A stretch of DNA of 64,000 nucleotides from Candidatus Gastranaerophilales bacterium (GCA_944324175.1 CALUVH010000011.1:1-64000); one strand, 5' to 3'; numbered from the stretch's first letter, positions 44,809 to 54,060 are shown. Numbers and translations: made by a program. Notes: generated from the letters alone by a model not told the origin.

Positions 44809-46212
44809 ATGGAGACGAGACAAGAAGAACAACGAGCTTCAAAAGCTAAAATGATGAAAATATTCATTACTTTTGCAGCGGGTATGGCAGGTCTGCTTTT
44901 TGGACTTGACATCGGAGTAATTTCAGGTGCTTTGCCTTTCATTACAACTCATTTTGATTTATCCAGCAGGTTGCAAGAGTGGGTTGTAAGTACAATGATG
45001 CTTGGAGCTGCACTGGGAGCAATTTCAACGGGTTGGATCTCTTTTAAACTTGGTAGAAAAAAAAGTTTAATGTTTGGTGCAGCTTTGTTTGTAGTTGGTT
45101 CCGTAGGATCAGCTTGTGCAGTTAATGTACCGATATTGCTTATTTCCCGAGTAATGCTTGGATTTGCGGTAGGTATTGCTTCATACGTCGCACCGCTTTA
45201 TTTGTCAGAAATGGCTGAAAAGGAAGATCGCGGTAAGCTTATTTCAATGTATCAAATGATGGTAACGATAGGTATTTTAGTCGCATTTATTTCTGATACA
45301 ATATTTAGTTATGGCGGTCATTGGAGATTAATGCTTGGCGTGATAAGTCTACCAGCTATATTGTTAATGATTTCAGTATTTGGACTACCAGACAGCCCGC
45401 GTTGGCTCGCATCTAAAGGCAAATTCGAAAAAGCAAAAGAAATTTTACGTATGCTTTCCACAACAGATGCTAAAGCTGATGCTGAATTAAATGAAATTCA
45501 TGAAAGCTTAAAGGTAAAACAAGAAGGCTGGAGTTTATTTAAGGAAAACAAAAATGTTAGACGCGCAGTATATCTAGGAATGCTATTACAGGCTATGCAA
45601 CAATTTACAGGTATGAACGTAATTCTATATTATGCGCCTCAAATATTCAAACATGCCGGTTTCGCAAACACAGAGCAACAAATGATTGCAACAGTAATTT
45701 GTGGACTTACAAATGTTTTGGCAACTTTAATAGCAATGAAAACTGTAGATAAGCAAGGTAGAAGACCTATTTTAAAAATAGGTTTTACAGGAATTGCTTT
45801 AGGCACATTCTTACTGGGCGTATGCTTGTTTATGATAAATGCAGGATTTAGCGCAATGTGGATCTCAATAGTTGCGGTATTAATGACTTTATTTACGATT
45901 ACAAGTTTTGCAATGAGCGCAGGTCCTGTAGTATGGATTTTATGTTCTGAAATTCAACCACTCAAAAGCCGTGATTTTGGCGTAGCATGCTCTACCACAA
46001 CAAACTGGATTGTAAATATGATTATTGGTGCAACATTCCTTACAATGATAAATCAATATGGTATAGCTGCTACTTTCTGGATTTATACAGCACTAAATAT
46101 AACATTTGTTATATTGACAATTTTATTGATACCTGAGACCAAGGGTATTTCGCTTGAAAATATCGAAAAAAATCTTATGGAAGGCAAGCGACTGCGTGAC
46201 ATTGGTGTCTAG
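44809..46212 (+). CDS. MFS sugar:proton symporter (GalP/XylE type)
   Basis: A 467-residue protein with 12 membrane segments. The sugar-porter signatures are '[16 protein letters not shown]', '[11 protein letters not shown]', '[16 protein letters not shown]', '[12 protein letters not shown]', '[17 protein letters not shown]' and 'PETKGISLE' near the end. It lies between galK-galT and galM, so galactose uptake is the likely role; xylose or glucose cannot be excluded. AGGAG precedes the ATG. Confidence 0.92.
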   Translation: METRQEEQRASKAKMMKIFITFAAGMAGLLFGLDIGVISGALPFITTHFDLSSRLQEWVVSTMMLGAALGAISTGWISFKLGRKKSLMFGAALFVVGSVGSACAVNVPILLISRVMLGFAVGIASYVAPLYLSEMAEKEDRGKLISMYQMMVTIGILVAFISDTIFSYGGHWRLMLGVISLPAILLMISVFGLPDSPRWLASKGKFEKAKEILRMLSTTDAKADAELNEIHESLKVKQEGWSLFKENKNVRRAVYLGMLLQAMQQFTGMNVILYYAPQIFKHAGFANTEQQMIATVICGLTNVLATLIAMKTVDKQGRRPILKIGFTGIALGTFLLGVCLFMINAGFSAMWISIVAVLMTLFTITSFAMSAGPVVWILCSEIQPLKSRDFGVACSTTTNWIVNMIIGATFLTMINQYGIAATFWIYTALNITFVILTILLIPETKGISLENIEKNLMEGKRLRDIGV

Positions 46213-47255
46213 CTTGCTGATACTTTATAAACAATAGTTTTTCTATAGACTTCTCCCGATCTTAATATTGGTTGGGGGAAGTTTTTGTTTGCAAAAGCAT
46301 TCGGGAAATACTGACATTCAAGACAAAATGCACATCTGTTTTTTATAGGAGAATTTTCTTTACCATCATCTGAACCATCCAAAAAATTTCCGCTATAAAA
46401 CTGTATCCCTAACAAATTTGTAAACACTTCAAGTTTAATTCCCGATTTTTCACTATACGCCTGAGCAGCTTTGACAATTTCGGACTCTTCACAATTTTCT
46501 CTATTAATAATCCAATTATTATCAAACCCGGATGCGTACTTGATTTGTTTATAATTGCTTTCAATATCAAGACCTATCAATTTTGGGGAGGTAAAATCCA
46601 TAGGAGTATCTTTAACTGATAGAATTTCTCCTGTTGGAAGAGCTTCTGAATCATTTGGGGTAAAATAATCCGCAAAAATCTGAACTTGATGCTGTAGTAT
46701 ATCACCACTTGAATATCCGTTAAGATTAAAATATGAATGGTTTGTTAGCGCACATACGGTATCTGCATCACTTTTTGCTTCATAATCAATAATTAAGGAG
46801 TTTTTTTCAAGTTTATATTTCACATTTACAAGCAAATTTGCAGGATACCCCTCCTCACCTGCTTGACTAAGATATGAAAAACATACAAAATCATCGCCAT
46901 ATGAGCTGATATTCCATAACTTTTTGTCAAACCCTTCAAAACCTCCGTGAAGTTGATTTTTACCCTCGTTTTGAGAAACTTGAATACAAGAGTTATTCAA
47001 ATGAATTATGCCTCCCTTAAGCCGATTTGAACAGCGTCCGATTGTCGCTCCAAGGTATTTATCATTCTTCTCATATTGTTGAGCCGAGTCATATCCAAGC
47101 AAAATATCAGTTTTTTCACCATGTTTATTTTGGGTAATCAAGCTCACAACCGCAGCACCATACTCTGTAAAAGCAGCTTCAATATAATCGTTTTTTAATA
47201 TGTATAAAAAAGCATTTCCTTTTTTAGTTTTTCCAAATTCTTTTTTTGTAATCAT
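46209..47255 (-). CDS. galM: Aldose 1-epimerase (mutarotase)
   Basis: A 348-residue enzyme interconverting alpha and beta aldoses, feeding galactokinase. It shows '[14 protein letters not shown]', the catalytic His region '[11 protein letters not shown]', and the C-terminal Glu region '[17 protein letters not shown]'. Its ATG overlaps the stop of the macrodomain gene (ATGA). Its end overlaps the symporter gene by four bases. Confidence 0.93.
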   Translation of the reverse strand: MITKKEFGKTKKGNAFLYILKNDYIEAAFTEYGAAVVSLITQNKHGEKTDILLGYDSAQQYEKNDKYLGATIGRCSNRLKGGIIHLNNSCIQVSQNEGKNQLHGGFEGFDKKLWNISSYGDDFVCFSYLSQAGEEGYPANLLVNVKYKLEKNSLIIDYEAKSDADTVCALTNHSYFNLNGYSSGDILQHQVQIFADYFTPNDSEALPTGEILSVKDTPMDFTSPKLIGLDIESNYKQIKYASGFDNNWIINRENCEESEIVKAAQAYSEKSGIKLEVFTNLLGIQFYSGNFLDGSDDGKENSPIKNRCAFCLECQYFPNAFANKNFPQPILRSGEVYRKTIVYKVSAS

Positions 47256-47764
47256 AACATTTTCCTTGAATACTCGAAATATTTATCGACAATTTTATCA
47301 TTTATATCAATAAAAATAATTTTTTCGAAATCATTATTTTGTTTAATAAATTCAGACACTGTATCATAAGCGATCTCTACTGCTTGAGAAATAGGAAATC
47401 TATATACACCACAAGATATAGCAGGGAAAGCAATTGTTTTAATGCTATGTTTTTGCGCCAATTTTAAGGAATTAAGATAACAAGATTTTAATTTTTCTTC
47501 CTCATTATTTTTTCCTCCAAGCCAAATTGGACCTACGGTATGTATTATAAATTTAGCAGGCAAATTGTAGGCTGAAGTAATTTTAGCTTCTCCAATATTG
47601 CATCCACCAAGCATTTTACATTCTTGCAATAATTGATTACCAGCAGCACGATGAATAGCACCATCAACCCCACCTCCACCTAAAAGAGTTTTATTCGCAG
47701 CATTAACTATTGCATCTACTTTTAATTGTGTAATATCACCTTGTGTAATTTCTATTTTCGTCAT
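47252..47764 (-). CDS. Macrodomain protein (O-acetyl-ADP-ribose deacetylase type)
   Basis: A 170-residue single macrodomain of YmdB type. '[20 protein letters not shown]' at about 20-39 forms the ADP-ribose pocket, and '[12 protein letters not shown]' the phosphate loop. It hydrolyses O-acetyl-ADP-ribose or removes ADP-ribose from proteins. I start it at ATG 47764. It is translationally coupled to galM, an unexpected partner. Confidence 0.92.
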   Translation of the reverse strand: MTKIEITQGDITQLKVDAIVNAANKTLLGGGGVDGAIHRAAGNQLLQECKMLGGCNIGEAKITSAYNLPAKFIIHTVGPIWLGGKNNEEEKLKSCYLNSLKLAQKHSIKTIAFPAISCGVYRFPISQAVEIAYDTVSEFIKQNNDFEKIIFIDINDKIVDKYFEYSRKML

Positions 47765-47916
47765 GTTCACACCAAATTTTCTAAAATTATACAACATTTT
47801 TTAAGCTTTGCAAGAAATAAAATTTTCTTCAACAAAAAATACAGACAAACGATTCTTGAAAAGTGAAAGGAATAAAAAACTCATGTCCTACTCGTTCCCC
47901 AATAAACATCTCTATA

Positions 47917-47957
47917 AATTAAAAGAGGACTGGAACAAATCCAATCCTCTTTTAATT
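47917..47957 (-). terminator. Terminator after tRNA-Gly
   Basis: TTAAAAGAGGA and TCCTCTTTTAA form a long stem with a short inner stem TGGA/TCCA. It lies immediately downstream of the tRNA on the minus strand. Confidence 0.8.
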
Positions 47958-47958
47958 A

Positions 47959-48029
47959 GCGGGAGACGAGGCTCGAACTCGCGACATCCTCCTTGGCAAG
48001 GAGGCATTCTACCACTGAATTACCCCCGC
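47959..48029 (-). tRNA. tRNA-Gly (GCC)
   Basis: On the minus strand the acceptor GCGGGGG pairs with CTCCCGC (one G-T). The D arm has 'TTCAGTGGTAGAA', the anticodon stem CTCCT/AGGAG shows GCC, and the T arm has 'GAGTTCGAGCCTC'. No CCA is encoded, unlike the tRNA-Tyr at the window start. Confidence 0.95.
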
Positions 48030-48152
48030 ATATTTGCGCCACTTCTTTATTTTACATGCTAAAAAAAAAAAAGCAATACCTTTTATCTAAAATCAATGAT
48101 ACTTTTCCTATAGTTTTAAATAATACCGCACATTTCTTCTATCTACTTACTA

Positions 48153-48470
48153 TTAAAGAATTTCTTTTAATATTTTATAAGCTAATCTAACTTTTTCTTC
48201 TGCAGCATCTTTCAGCATTTTACTGATATTTTCACGCAATAAGTTAACTTCGCACAAATGATCTGTATCCAACAAAACTGATGGCGTTGTATCCAATGCT
48301 AAACATATTTTATCCAGCAAGTCAAACGATGGATAACTCCTGCCACATTCTAACTTACTCATATGCTTTGAATCAATACCTATTATTTCGGCCAAATCAG
48401 CCTGCTTTATTCTTTTTCGCTTACGCAACTCTTGTATTCGTATTCCAAGATATCGTTTCGTGCTTTCCAT
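48153..48470 (-). CDS. XRE-family transcriptional regulator (copy 2)
   Basis: A 105-residue paralogue of the regulator at 16166-16489. 'LGIRIQELRKRKRIKQADLAE' and 'IIGIDSKHMSKLECGRSYPS' match the first copy along the whole helix-turn-helix. The C-terminal helix is less conserved. It is divergent from the second pseudopilin gene, with a perfect palindrome in that gene's promoter. AAGGGT precedes the ATG. Confidence 0.9.
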   Translation of the reverse strand: MESTKRYLGIRIQELRKRKRIKQADLAEIIGIDSKHMSKLECGRSYPSFDLLDKICLALDTTPSVLLDTDHLCEVNLLRENISKMLKDAAEEKVRLAYKILKEIL

Positions 48471-48536
48471 ATTTACCCTTTTTTGCTAGCTTATACAATC
48501 TTTAGAACTAATTAAACAGCATTATTATGATACATA

Positions 48537-48565
48537 TTGACAAAATTATGCATACCATGCATAAT
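48537..48565 (+). promoter_or_regulatory. Pseudopilin 2 promoter with palindromic operator
   Basis: TTGACA (48537-48542), a 17-base spacer and CATAAT (48560-48565). The perfect 9-bp inverted repeat ATTATGCAT (48545-48553) / ATGCATAAT (48557-48565) fills the spacer and covers the -10. This is the expected position for repression by the divergent XRE protein. Confidence 0.7.
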
Positions 48566-48618
48566 AATATCTATTAGATAACACTATTTTCTTAAAAGTC
48601 GTGATTTAAGGAGGAAAC

Positions 48619-49338
48619 ATGAAATTAAAAAATGCTTTTTCATTAGCGGAAGTTCTAATCACACTGCTTATAATAGGTACAGTTGCTGCATTAACCATTC
48701 CTAACCTTATTCAAAGTTATAAAAAAAGCGTAGTTGAGACGCGTCTTGCAAAATTTTACTCAACAATTAATCAGGCTATTTTGATGAGTGAAGTGGAAAA
48801 CGGTTCCAGAATGACTTGGGATCTAATGGAAAATTTAAATGTAACACAAGTTGTTTCAGAGGGAAAAACAGCTCAAGAGTGGTATAAAAAATATCTTGCT
48901 AAATACATTACCCCCCTCAAAACAGAAAACTCGCAAACTGTAGAAAGAAAATATAATCTATACTTTACCGATGGCAGCATGGTGACATTTTCAGGCTCAA
49001 GCTGGTTATATTATCCATATGCAAAAGACTACAAAGAACACTTAGTCTCCAATGGGGCAGATGGAAATGAAACATACATTGACAGAGACAGAAGCGGCTC
49101 TGGCACAAAATATTTTACATTTATATTCATGCCCACAAAAATAGATAATAGATGGCTCTACCAAAAAGGCGTTGAACCTTACTTGAATAAAGAATTTGAC
49201 GGTCAAACAGAGACACTAGTATCAAATAACATATACGGCTGTAAAAAAGATATAGTCAGCAATGAACGAGCTTACTGCACCGAACTAATAAAAAGGAATG
49301 GTTGGAAAATTCCCAAAGATTATCCTTTTAAATTTTAA
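48619..49338 (+). CDS. Type IV pilin-like protein, second copy
   Basis: A 239-residue pseudopilin. The leader MKLKNA is followed by 'FSLAEVLITLLIIGTVAALT'. Glu5 is present, but the residue before the cleavage site is Ala, not the usual Gly. The mature part has two Cys near the end and no lectin-like domain, so only the N-terminal helix resembles the first pseudopilin. GGAGG lies five bases before the ATG. It is paired with a divergent XRE gene and closed by a terminator shared with pheS. Confidence 0.85.
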   Translation: MKLKNAFSLAEVLITLLIIGTVAALTIPNLIQSYKKSVVETRLAKFYSTINQAILMSEVENGSRMTWDLMENLNVTQVVSEGKTAQEWYKKYLAKYITPLKTENSQTVERKYNLYFTDGSMVTFSGSSWLYYPYAKDYKEHLVSNGADGNETYIDRDRSGSGTKYFTFIFMPTKIDNRWLYQKGVEPYLNKEFDGQTETLVSNNIYGCKKDIVSNERAYCTELIKRNGWKIPKDYPFKF

Positions 49339-49363
49339 ACACTCCCTTTCGGGAGTGTTTTTT
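49337..49363 (+). terminator. Terminator after pseudopilin 2
   Basis: AACACTCCC pairs with GGGAGTGTT around TTTC and continues into Ts. It overlaps the stop codon of convergent pheS by two bases. Confidence 0.85.
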
Positions 49364-50396
49364 AAAATTGTTTTAAAAACCTTTCATCATTATTGAAAAA
49401 CAATCTTATGTCATCAATCGCATACTTAAGCATTGATAACCTTTCAACGCCCATACCGAACGCAAAGCCAGAATATACATCCGGATCAATACCTACATTT
49501 CTTAGTACATTCGGATCCACCATGCCAGCTCCGAGAATTTCTAACCAACCTGTACCTGAACATGTACGACAACCCTTTCCCTCGCACATAATACACTGAA
49601 CATCAATTTCTGCTGAAGGTTCTGTAAATGGGAAAAAGCTACTTCTAAATCTGGTTGGACGACTTGCACCAAAGTATAATCTTATGAACTCATTCAATAC
49701 ACCTTTTAAATCCCCAAAGGTTATGTTTTTATCAACATATAACCCCTCTATTTGGTGAAAGAAATTGTTTTTTCTTGCATTTATATTTTCATTTCTATAT
49801 ACTCTTCCTGGTGCAACAACTCTAATCGGAGGGTTCTGACCTTCCATTGCACGTATTTGAGAGTTTGATGTCTGACTTCTCAGCACAACATTTTTTGCTA
49901 TTTCTGTATAAAAAGTATCCTGAACATCACGTGCAGGGTGATCCTTTGGTACATTTAACATGTCAAAATTATAATATTCAGTCTCAACTTCAGGAGAGTG
50001 TTCATCTGGCACAACAGAAAAACCTAAACTTTGGAATATTGCAACAATTTCATTTGTAGTTGCAGTGAGCGGATGTACCTTACCATGAGGAATATATTTT
50101 CCAGGCAATGTTATGTCTATTCTCTCCTTTTGAAGTTTTTCGTTTAACTCTTTTTTATAAAACTCTTCATATTTAGCTTTTAGTGAACTCTCCAGCTTTT
50201 GTGTAATTTCGTTAGCCAGTGATCCAACTACTCTTTTGTCTTCGTCTGACAGATTTTTCAAATTCTTTTTAATTTCATTAAATTCACCCTTACGACTTAA
50301 ATATTTTGCTCTTATTTCTTCAATATCGCTTATTGTTTGAGCTTTTTCCAAATCAACAGTTGCATTTGCATAAATTTTTTCTAATTGTTCTTTCAT
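49362..50396 (-). CDS. pheS: Phenylalanyl-tRNA synthetase alpha subunit
   Basis: A 344-residue class II subunit of standard length. An N-terminal coiled coil at 1-85 precedes the core with 'GKIHPLTATTNEI'-type entry (here 'GKVHPLTATTNEIV'), 'HPARDVQDTFY', 'GRVYRNENINARKNNFFHQI', 'EGKGCRTCSGTGWLEILGAG' and 'FAFGMGVERLSMLKYAIDD'. It forms the tetramer with PheT, which is not in the window. GAGG precedes the ATG. It is the last gene of a kdsA-MBL-pheS run. Confidence 0.96.
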   Translation of the reverse strand: MKEQLEKIYANATVDLEKAQTISDIEEIRAKYLSRKGEFNEIKKNLKNLSDEDKRVVGSLANEITQKLESSLKAKYEEFYKKELNEKLQKERIDITLPGKYIPHGKVHPLTATTNEIVAIFQSLGFSVVPDEHSPEVETEYYNFDMLNVPKDHPARDVQDTFYTEIAKNVVLRSQTSNSQIRAMEGQNPPIRVVAPGRVYRNENINARKNNFFHQIEGLYVDKNITFGDLKGVLNEFIRLYFGASRPTRFRSSFFPFTEPSAEIDVQCIMCEGKGCRTCSGTGWLEILGAGMVDPNVLRNVGIDPDVYSGFAFGMGVERLSMLKYAIDDIRLFFNNDERFLKQF

Positions 50397-50409
50397 ATTT
50401 GCCTCGTTA

Positions 50410-51033
50410 TCAATAATTTATAATCTCATTATTTTGCTTTTCATAACCAATAGTCGTTTGTGGACCATGTCCAGGATATACAACAATATTATCATCTAAA
50501 TTAAACAATACATTTACAATACTGTTATGTAATTTCTTGAAATTTCCACCTAAAAGATCTGTCCTTCCTATCCCTTCATTAAACAAAGTATCACCGGAAA
50601 ACAAATTACCATTAATCAAATAACATACACCACCTTCTGTATGTCCGGGGGTTGGTATAACCTTAATTTCAATATCTCCAATTTTAAATTCATCTTTGGT
50701 CTCTAAAAACTTTTCTACTTTAGGATTAGTAGCACAACGCACCCCAAAAGCAGACATAATTCCTGAGGTGTTTTCGACCTGTATCAAATCCTTTTTATCA
50801 ACATAAGCAGGAGCGTTAAGTTCTTTTTGCATATCATTTATACCTAGCACATGGTCAAAATGTCCGTGAGTCAAAAGAATATATTTAACCTTGTATTCAT
50901 TATTTTCTACCTCATCAATAATTTCTTGTTTCTTTTCAGAGCAGTCTATCAATACTGCTTCTTTTGATTTTTCATCAACAACAAGATAATTATTTGCCTG
51001 AATAGGTCCTGCAATGTATGTTTTTATAATCAT
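50410..51033 (-). CDS. MBL-fold metallo-hydrolase (glyoxalase II-like)
   Basis: A 207-residue protein with 'LTHGHFDHVLG' (HxHxDH), 'VIPTPGHTEGGVCYL', 'FSGDTLFNEGIGRTDL' and 'VYPGHGPQTTIG', the full zinc ligand set of YcbL-type hydrolases. It probably hydrolyses a thioester or similar; the substrate is unknown. It starts three bases after the kdsA stop and ends 13 bases before pheS. Confidence 0.9.
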   Translation of the reverse strand: MIIKTYIAGPIQANNYLVVDEKSKEAVLIDCSEKKQEIIDEVENNEYKVKYILLTHGHFDHVLGINDMQKELNAPAYVDKKDLIQVENTSGIMSAFGVRCATNPKVEKFLETKDEFKIGDIEIKVIPTPGHTEGGVCYLINGNLFSGDTLFNEGIGRTDLLGGNFKKLHNSIVNVLFNLDDNIVVYPGHGPQTTIGYEKQNNEIINY

Positions 51034-51036
51034 AAA

Positions 51037-51852
51037 TTATTTTCTCACCAATTCAAAAATATCCTTACAAGTTCTGAAAAGTTTCTCTGCCATATCCAAA
51101 TCTAGCATATTTGGTCCATCACATTTCGCGAAATCCGGCTCTGGGTGAACCTCAAAGAAAAGTACATTCACTCCTGCCGCCACAGCTGCTTTCGCAAGAG
51201 TTGGAACAAATCTTCTATCACCACCGGAGCAAGTCCCCCCAGCCCCAGGCAATTGGACGCTATGAGTTGCATCAAAGACCACAGGATAACCAAAAGATTG
51301 CATAATCGGTACAGCACGAAAATCTACAACAAGGTTGTTATATCCAAAAGTCACACCCCTATCTGTTAGCAAAATGTTTTTATTTCCACTATCTTCAACT
51401 TTTTTTACCAGAGTTTCCATCTGTTCAGGAGCTAAAAACTGTCCTTTTTTGATGTTAACTATTTTTCCTGTCTTTGCGGCTGCTACCAACAAATCCGTTT
51501 GGCGACATAAAAATGCTGGAATTTGAATTATATCCGCAACCTCTGCTACAGGAGCTGCTTGATCAGGCGTGTGAATATCCGTAACTATAGGTAAATCATA
51601 TTTTTGCTTTACAGCTGAAAGCATTTCCAACCCCTTCTCAAGCCCCGGACCGCGGAATGAATTTATAGATGAGCGATTTGCCTTATCAAATGAGGATTTG
51701 AATACAAAATTTATATCCAGACGACTAGTCATTTCTTTTAACTGACACGCCGTATTTTCTAGAATTTCCATACTTTCGATAGCACAAGGACCAGCTAATA
51801 TCGTTAGCTTGTCACCACCTATTTCAAAATCTCTCAATTTTATCTTATTCAT
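51037..51852 (-). CDS. kdsA: 3-deoxy-D-manno-octulosonate 8-phosphate synthase
   Basis: A 271-residue enzyme condensing PEP with arabinose-5-phosphate to Kdo-8-P for lipopolysaccharide core. Signatures are 'LAGPCAIESMEIL', 'FKSSFDKANRSS', 'VTDIHTPDQAAP', 'DATHSVQLPGA' and 'FFEVHPEPDFAKCDGPN'. The ATG at 51852 has AAGG just upstream. It implies a Gram-negative-type outer membrane. It leads the operon with the MBL hydrolase and pheS. Confidence 0.96.
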   Translation of the reverse strand: MNKIKLRDFEIGGDKLTILAGPCAIESMEILENTACQLKEMTSRLDINFVFKSSFDKANRSSINSFRGPGLEKGLEMLSAVKQKYDLPIVTDIHTPDQAAPVAEVADIIQIPAFLCRQTDLLVAAAKTGKIVNIKKGQFLAPEQMETLVKKVEDSGNKNILLTDRGVTFGYNNLVVDFRAVPIMQSFGYPVVFDATHSVQLPGAGGTCSGGDRRFVPTLAKAAVAAGVNVLFFEVHPEPDFAKCDGPNMLDLDMAEKLFRTCKDIFELVRK

Positions 51853-51924
51853 ATCGCCTTCTCTTTCTTTAGACACATTATAATAAAAAACCGTTTTATT
51901 TTCAACTAAACATTAAGTCTTGTA

Positions 51925-51953
51925 TTGAATACTTTTATAGTTTATGATATACT
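51925..51953 (+). promoter_or_regulatory. Promoter of the zinc-ribbon/radical SAM operon
   Basis: TTGAAT (51925-51930), exactly 17 bases, TATACT (51948-51953), plus an extended -10 TGA directly before it. It lies 33 bases before the zinc-ribbon ATG. Confidence 0.7.
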
Positions 51954-51986
51954 GTACTTGTATTAAAGATTAGTGAGGGATTAAAA

Positions 51987-52154
51987 ATGGCAAGACTAAT
52001 AAGACCTACTTGGGCAATAAGATGCGTTCAGTCAGGATGTAAGACCCTGTTTGAAGTAGCCAAAGTTGAAGATGGCAAACAACAAGAAGTCGTTTGTCCT
52101 AACTGTGGTGAGCACTATGTTTATCCTATAAATGAAGATCAAGAGAATGCCTAA
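51987..52154 (+). CDS. Small zinc-ribbon protein, 55 residues
   Basis: It starts ATG after GAGGGA with 7 bases spacing. The 55 residues read as MARLIRPTWAIRCVQSGCKT, with Cys13 and Cys18, then 'EVVCPNCGEHYVY' with Cys38 and Cys41. Two Cys pairs about 20 residues apart indicate a zinc ribbon. Not recognised further; nucleic-acid binding or a scaffold role is plausible. It lies 6 bases before the radical SAM gene under a shared strong promoter. Confidence 0.8.
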   Translation: MARLIRPTWAIRCVQSGCKTLFEVAKVEDGKQQEVVCPNCGEHYVYPINEDQENA

Positions 52155-52160
52155 TTGGTT

Positions 52161-53117
52161 ATGTGCTTTGACAGAGATAATAAACGCTATAATCAGTTTA
52201 GTAGGCTCTTAAAAGATAAATTTGGAGCAAAAGTATATAAAATTACCCTCGATGCAGGATTTTCATGCCCGAACAGGGATGGAACAATTTCGCGTGGGGG
52301 GTGTATTTTTTGTGATGACGGAGGCAGTTTTTCGCAAGCTCACTCAAACCTTTTGAGTATTGAACAACAAGTAGAAGAAGGGATTAAAAATCTTTCTCAA
52401 CGATTCAAGGCCGAAAAATTTATGTCGTACTTTCAAGCATACAGCAATACCTACAAACCAGTCACCGAACTTGAAAAAATTTACACTTCAGCTTTAAATA
52501 ATAAAAAAATAATCGGACTTTCAATCGGGACAAGACCTGACTGCATTGATGATGAAAAATTGTCACTTATCGCAAACTTTAAAGACGATTACTACACTTG
52601 GATTGAATACGGTCTACAATCAATTCACGACAAAACCTTACGTAAAATTAACCGAGGTCATGACTTTGACTGCTTTTTAAAGGCCTATGAAAAAACAAAA
52701 AAGAAAGGTATTAATGTATGCGTCCATGTAATTCTCGGGCTTTGGGAGACACATGATGAGATGATGCAAACCGCCCAAAAGCTTGCAGAATTAGGAGTCG
52801 ATGGTGTTAAAATCCATATGCTTTGCGCACTTAAAGACACAAAACTTGCTCAACTATACCAACAGGGCGAAATTGACTTCATGAGCGAGGATGATTATGT
52901 GAATACCGTATGCGATTTCTTGGAATACTTACCTTTTGAGGTTTCTATCCACAGACTTGCGGGAAATGGATTGAAAAAAAATCTTATTGCACCAACTTGG
53001 CTTGGGAAAAAACTTGATTGTCTTAATAAAATTGATAGGGAATTTATTAAGAGAAATTCATATCAGGGGAAAAAATATCCTTCTACATCTTTACAAATCG
53101 GACTTAATGTGAAATAA
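52161..53117 (+). CDS. Radical SAM protein, YhcC/TIGR01212 family
   Basis: A 318-residue protein. The 4Fe-4S motif is 'CPNRDGTISRGGCIFC' (Cys-x12-Cys-x2-Cys as in the family), followed by 'SYFQAYSNTY', 'SIGTRPDCI', 'EYGLQSIHD' and 'VCVHVILGLWETHDEM'. The family cleaves S-adenosylmethionine to a radical; the substrate is not established to my knowledge. I use ATG 52161; a TTG two codons upstream is an alternative. It is cotranscribed with the zinc-ribbon gene. Confidence 0.88.
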   Translation: MCFDRDNKRYNQFSRLLKDKFGAKVYKITLDAGFSCPNRDGTISRGGCIFCDDGGSFSQAHSNLLSIEQQVEEGIKNLSQRFKAEKFMSYFQAYSNTYKPVTELEKIYTSALNNKKIIGLSIGTRPDCIDDEKLSLIANFKDDYYTWIEYGLQSIHDKTLRKINRGHDFDCFLKAYEKTKKKGINVCVHVILGLWETHDEMMQTAQKLAELGVDGVKIHMLCALKDTKLAQLYQQGEIDFMSEDDYVNTVCDFLEYLPFEVSIHRLAGNGLKKNLIAPTWLGKKLDCLNKIDREFIKRNSYQGKKYPSTSLQIGLNVK

Positions 53118-53242
53118 TATATTCGAAGGTAGTTTTATTTGTAAATATTTCTTAATATTATTTAATAGAGGTAGCAACATTTATTATTCAGTGGTCTTAC
53201 TGTTAATGCAAATTGATATCTAAAAAGGTAATTGGAGAAATT

Positions 53243-54052
53243 ATGCTAAGTATTCAATCAGGGATAAACAGAAATTCTGCATCATTTGGAAACTCAACCG
53301 CACAAGGACCTAGGGTTATTATTCTTGATCCTCGTGATAATAACTATCGCAGTGATAATTTTGGAGAAGTTACAGAGATAACTGATGAGTTTTCAACTCA
53401 AGATGATTCAGATAATTATGTGATGACAGAGGAAGAATATAACCAACAGAAAGATTTCCTAAATAACGCCAAAGATAACGTTGAAAAAACTCTTAATAAC
53501 ATGGAAGATATCATAGGTAATTCAAAAGCAGGTAAACCTATCAAGACAGCGGGTAAGATTATACTCGGTGTAATTAGCGTTGCAATGGGCTTTGTATCTA
53601 TGAAATGGGCATCTTTAGGCACATGGAAAGTCGGTGAAGATATTGTAAAATCACCAATGGCTAAAAAAATCGCCTCAGGTATGACAAAGCCATTCAAAGA
53701 CGGTTATAGCGCTGTATCTGGTGCAGTTAAGAAAAGTGGTGTCGGCGAAAAACTCTCTGAAAATGCAAAAGCGGGAGCTAAAATAATCGAAGAAGCATTT
53801 GATAATTCTTCTATGGGCAAGAAAATCAATGGACTTGTCTCATCAATTAAAGAAAATAAGACTTTCCAAAAAGGTTGCGAAATTTTTGATGAAGGCAAGA
53901 AAAAAGTTGCATCAAAAGTTGAAGATGTAAAAAATACAGTCTCAGGAATAACAAATGAAAAAGTAAAAAGTGCTGTATCAAACTTTTTCGGATTTAGCGG
54001 TGGTGTAACTGCAGGTGTTGAAACAATTCAGGCAGAAAGACAAGAATCTTAA
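53243..54052 (+). CDS. Hypothetical membrane-associated protein, 269 residues
   Basis: Not recognised. It opens MLSIQSGINRNSASFGNST, with an aromatic-Gly motif near residue 16. An acidic stretch lies at 35-75. A hydrophobic segment 'IILGVISVAMGFVSMKWASL' at about 112-131 precedes Lys/Ala/Val-rich amphipathic helices to the end. There is no signal peptide. GGAG lies five bases before the chosen ATG. The next gene, also unknown with one hydrophobic segment, starts 8 bases after its stop. Confidence 0.65.
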   Translation: MLSIQSGINRNSASFGNSTAQGPRVIILDPRDNNYRSDNFGEVTEITDEFSTQDDSDNYVMTEEEYNQQKDFLNNAKDNVEKTLNNMEDIIGNSKAGKPIKTAGKIILGVISVAMGFVSMKWASLGTWKVGEDIVKSPMAKKIASGMTKPFKDGYSAVSGAVKKSGVGEKLSENAKAGAKIIEEAFDNSSMGKKINGLVSSIKENKTFQKGCEIFDEGKKKVASKVEDVKNTVSGITNEKVKSAVSNFFGFSGGVTAGVETIQAERQES

Positions 54053-54060
54053 GGTGTATT

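Noticed and set aside
47808..48062. Open frame running across the tRNA-Gly gene
   Set aside because: It is antisense to the tRNA and passes through the tRNA terminator. The product has no coherent fold.
53118..53242. Regulatory element before the 53243 gene
   Set aside because: No palindrome, hairpin with T run, or convincing promoter pair could be picked out.
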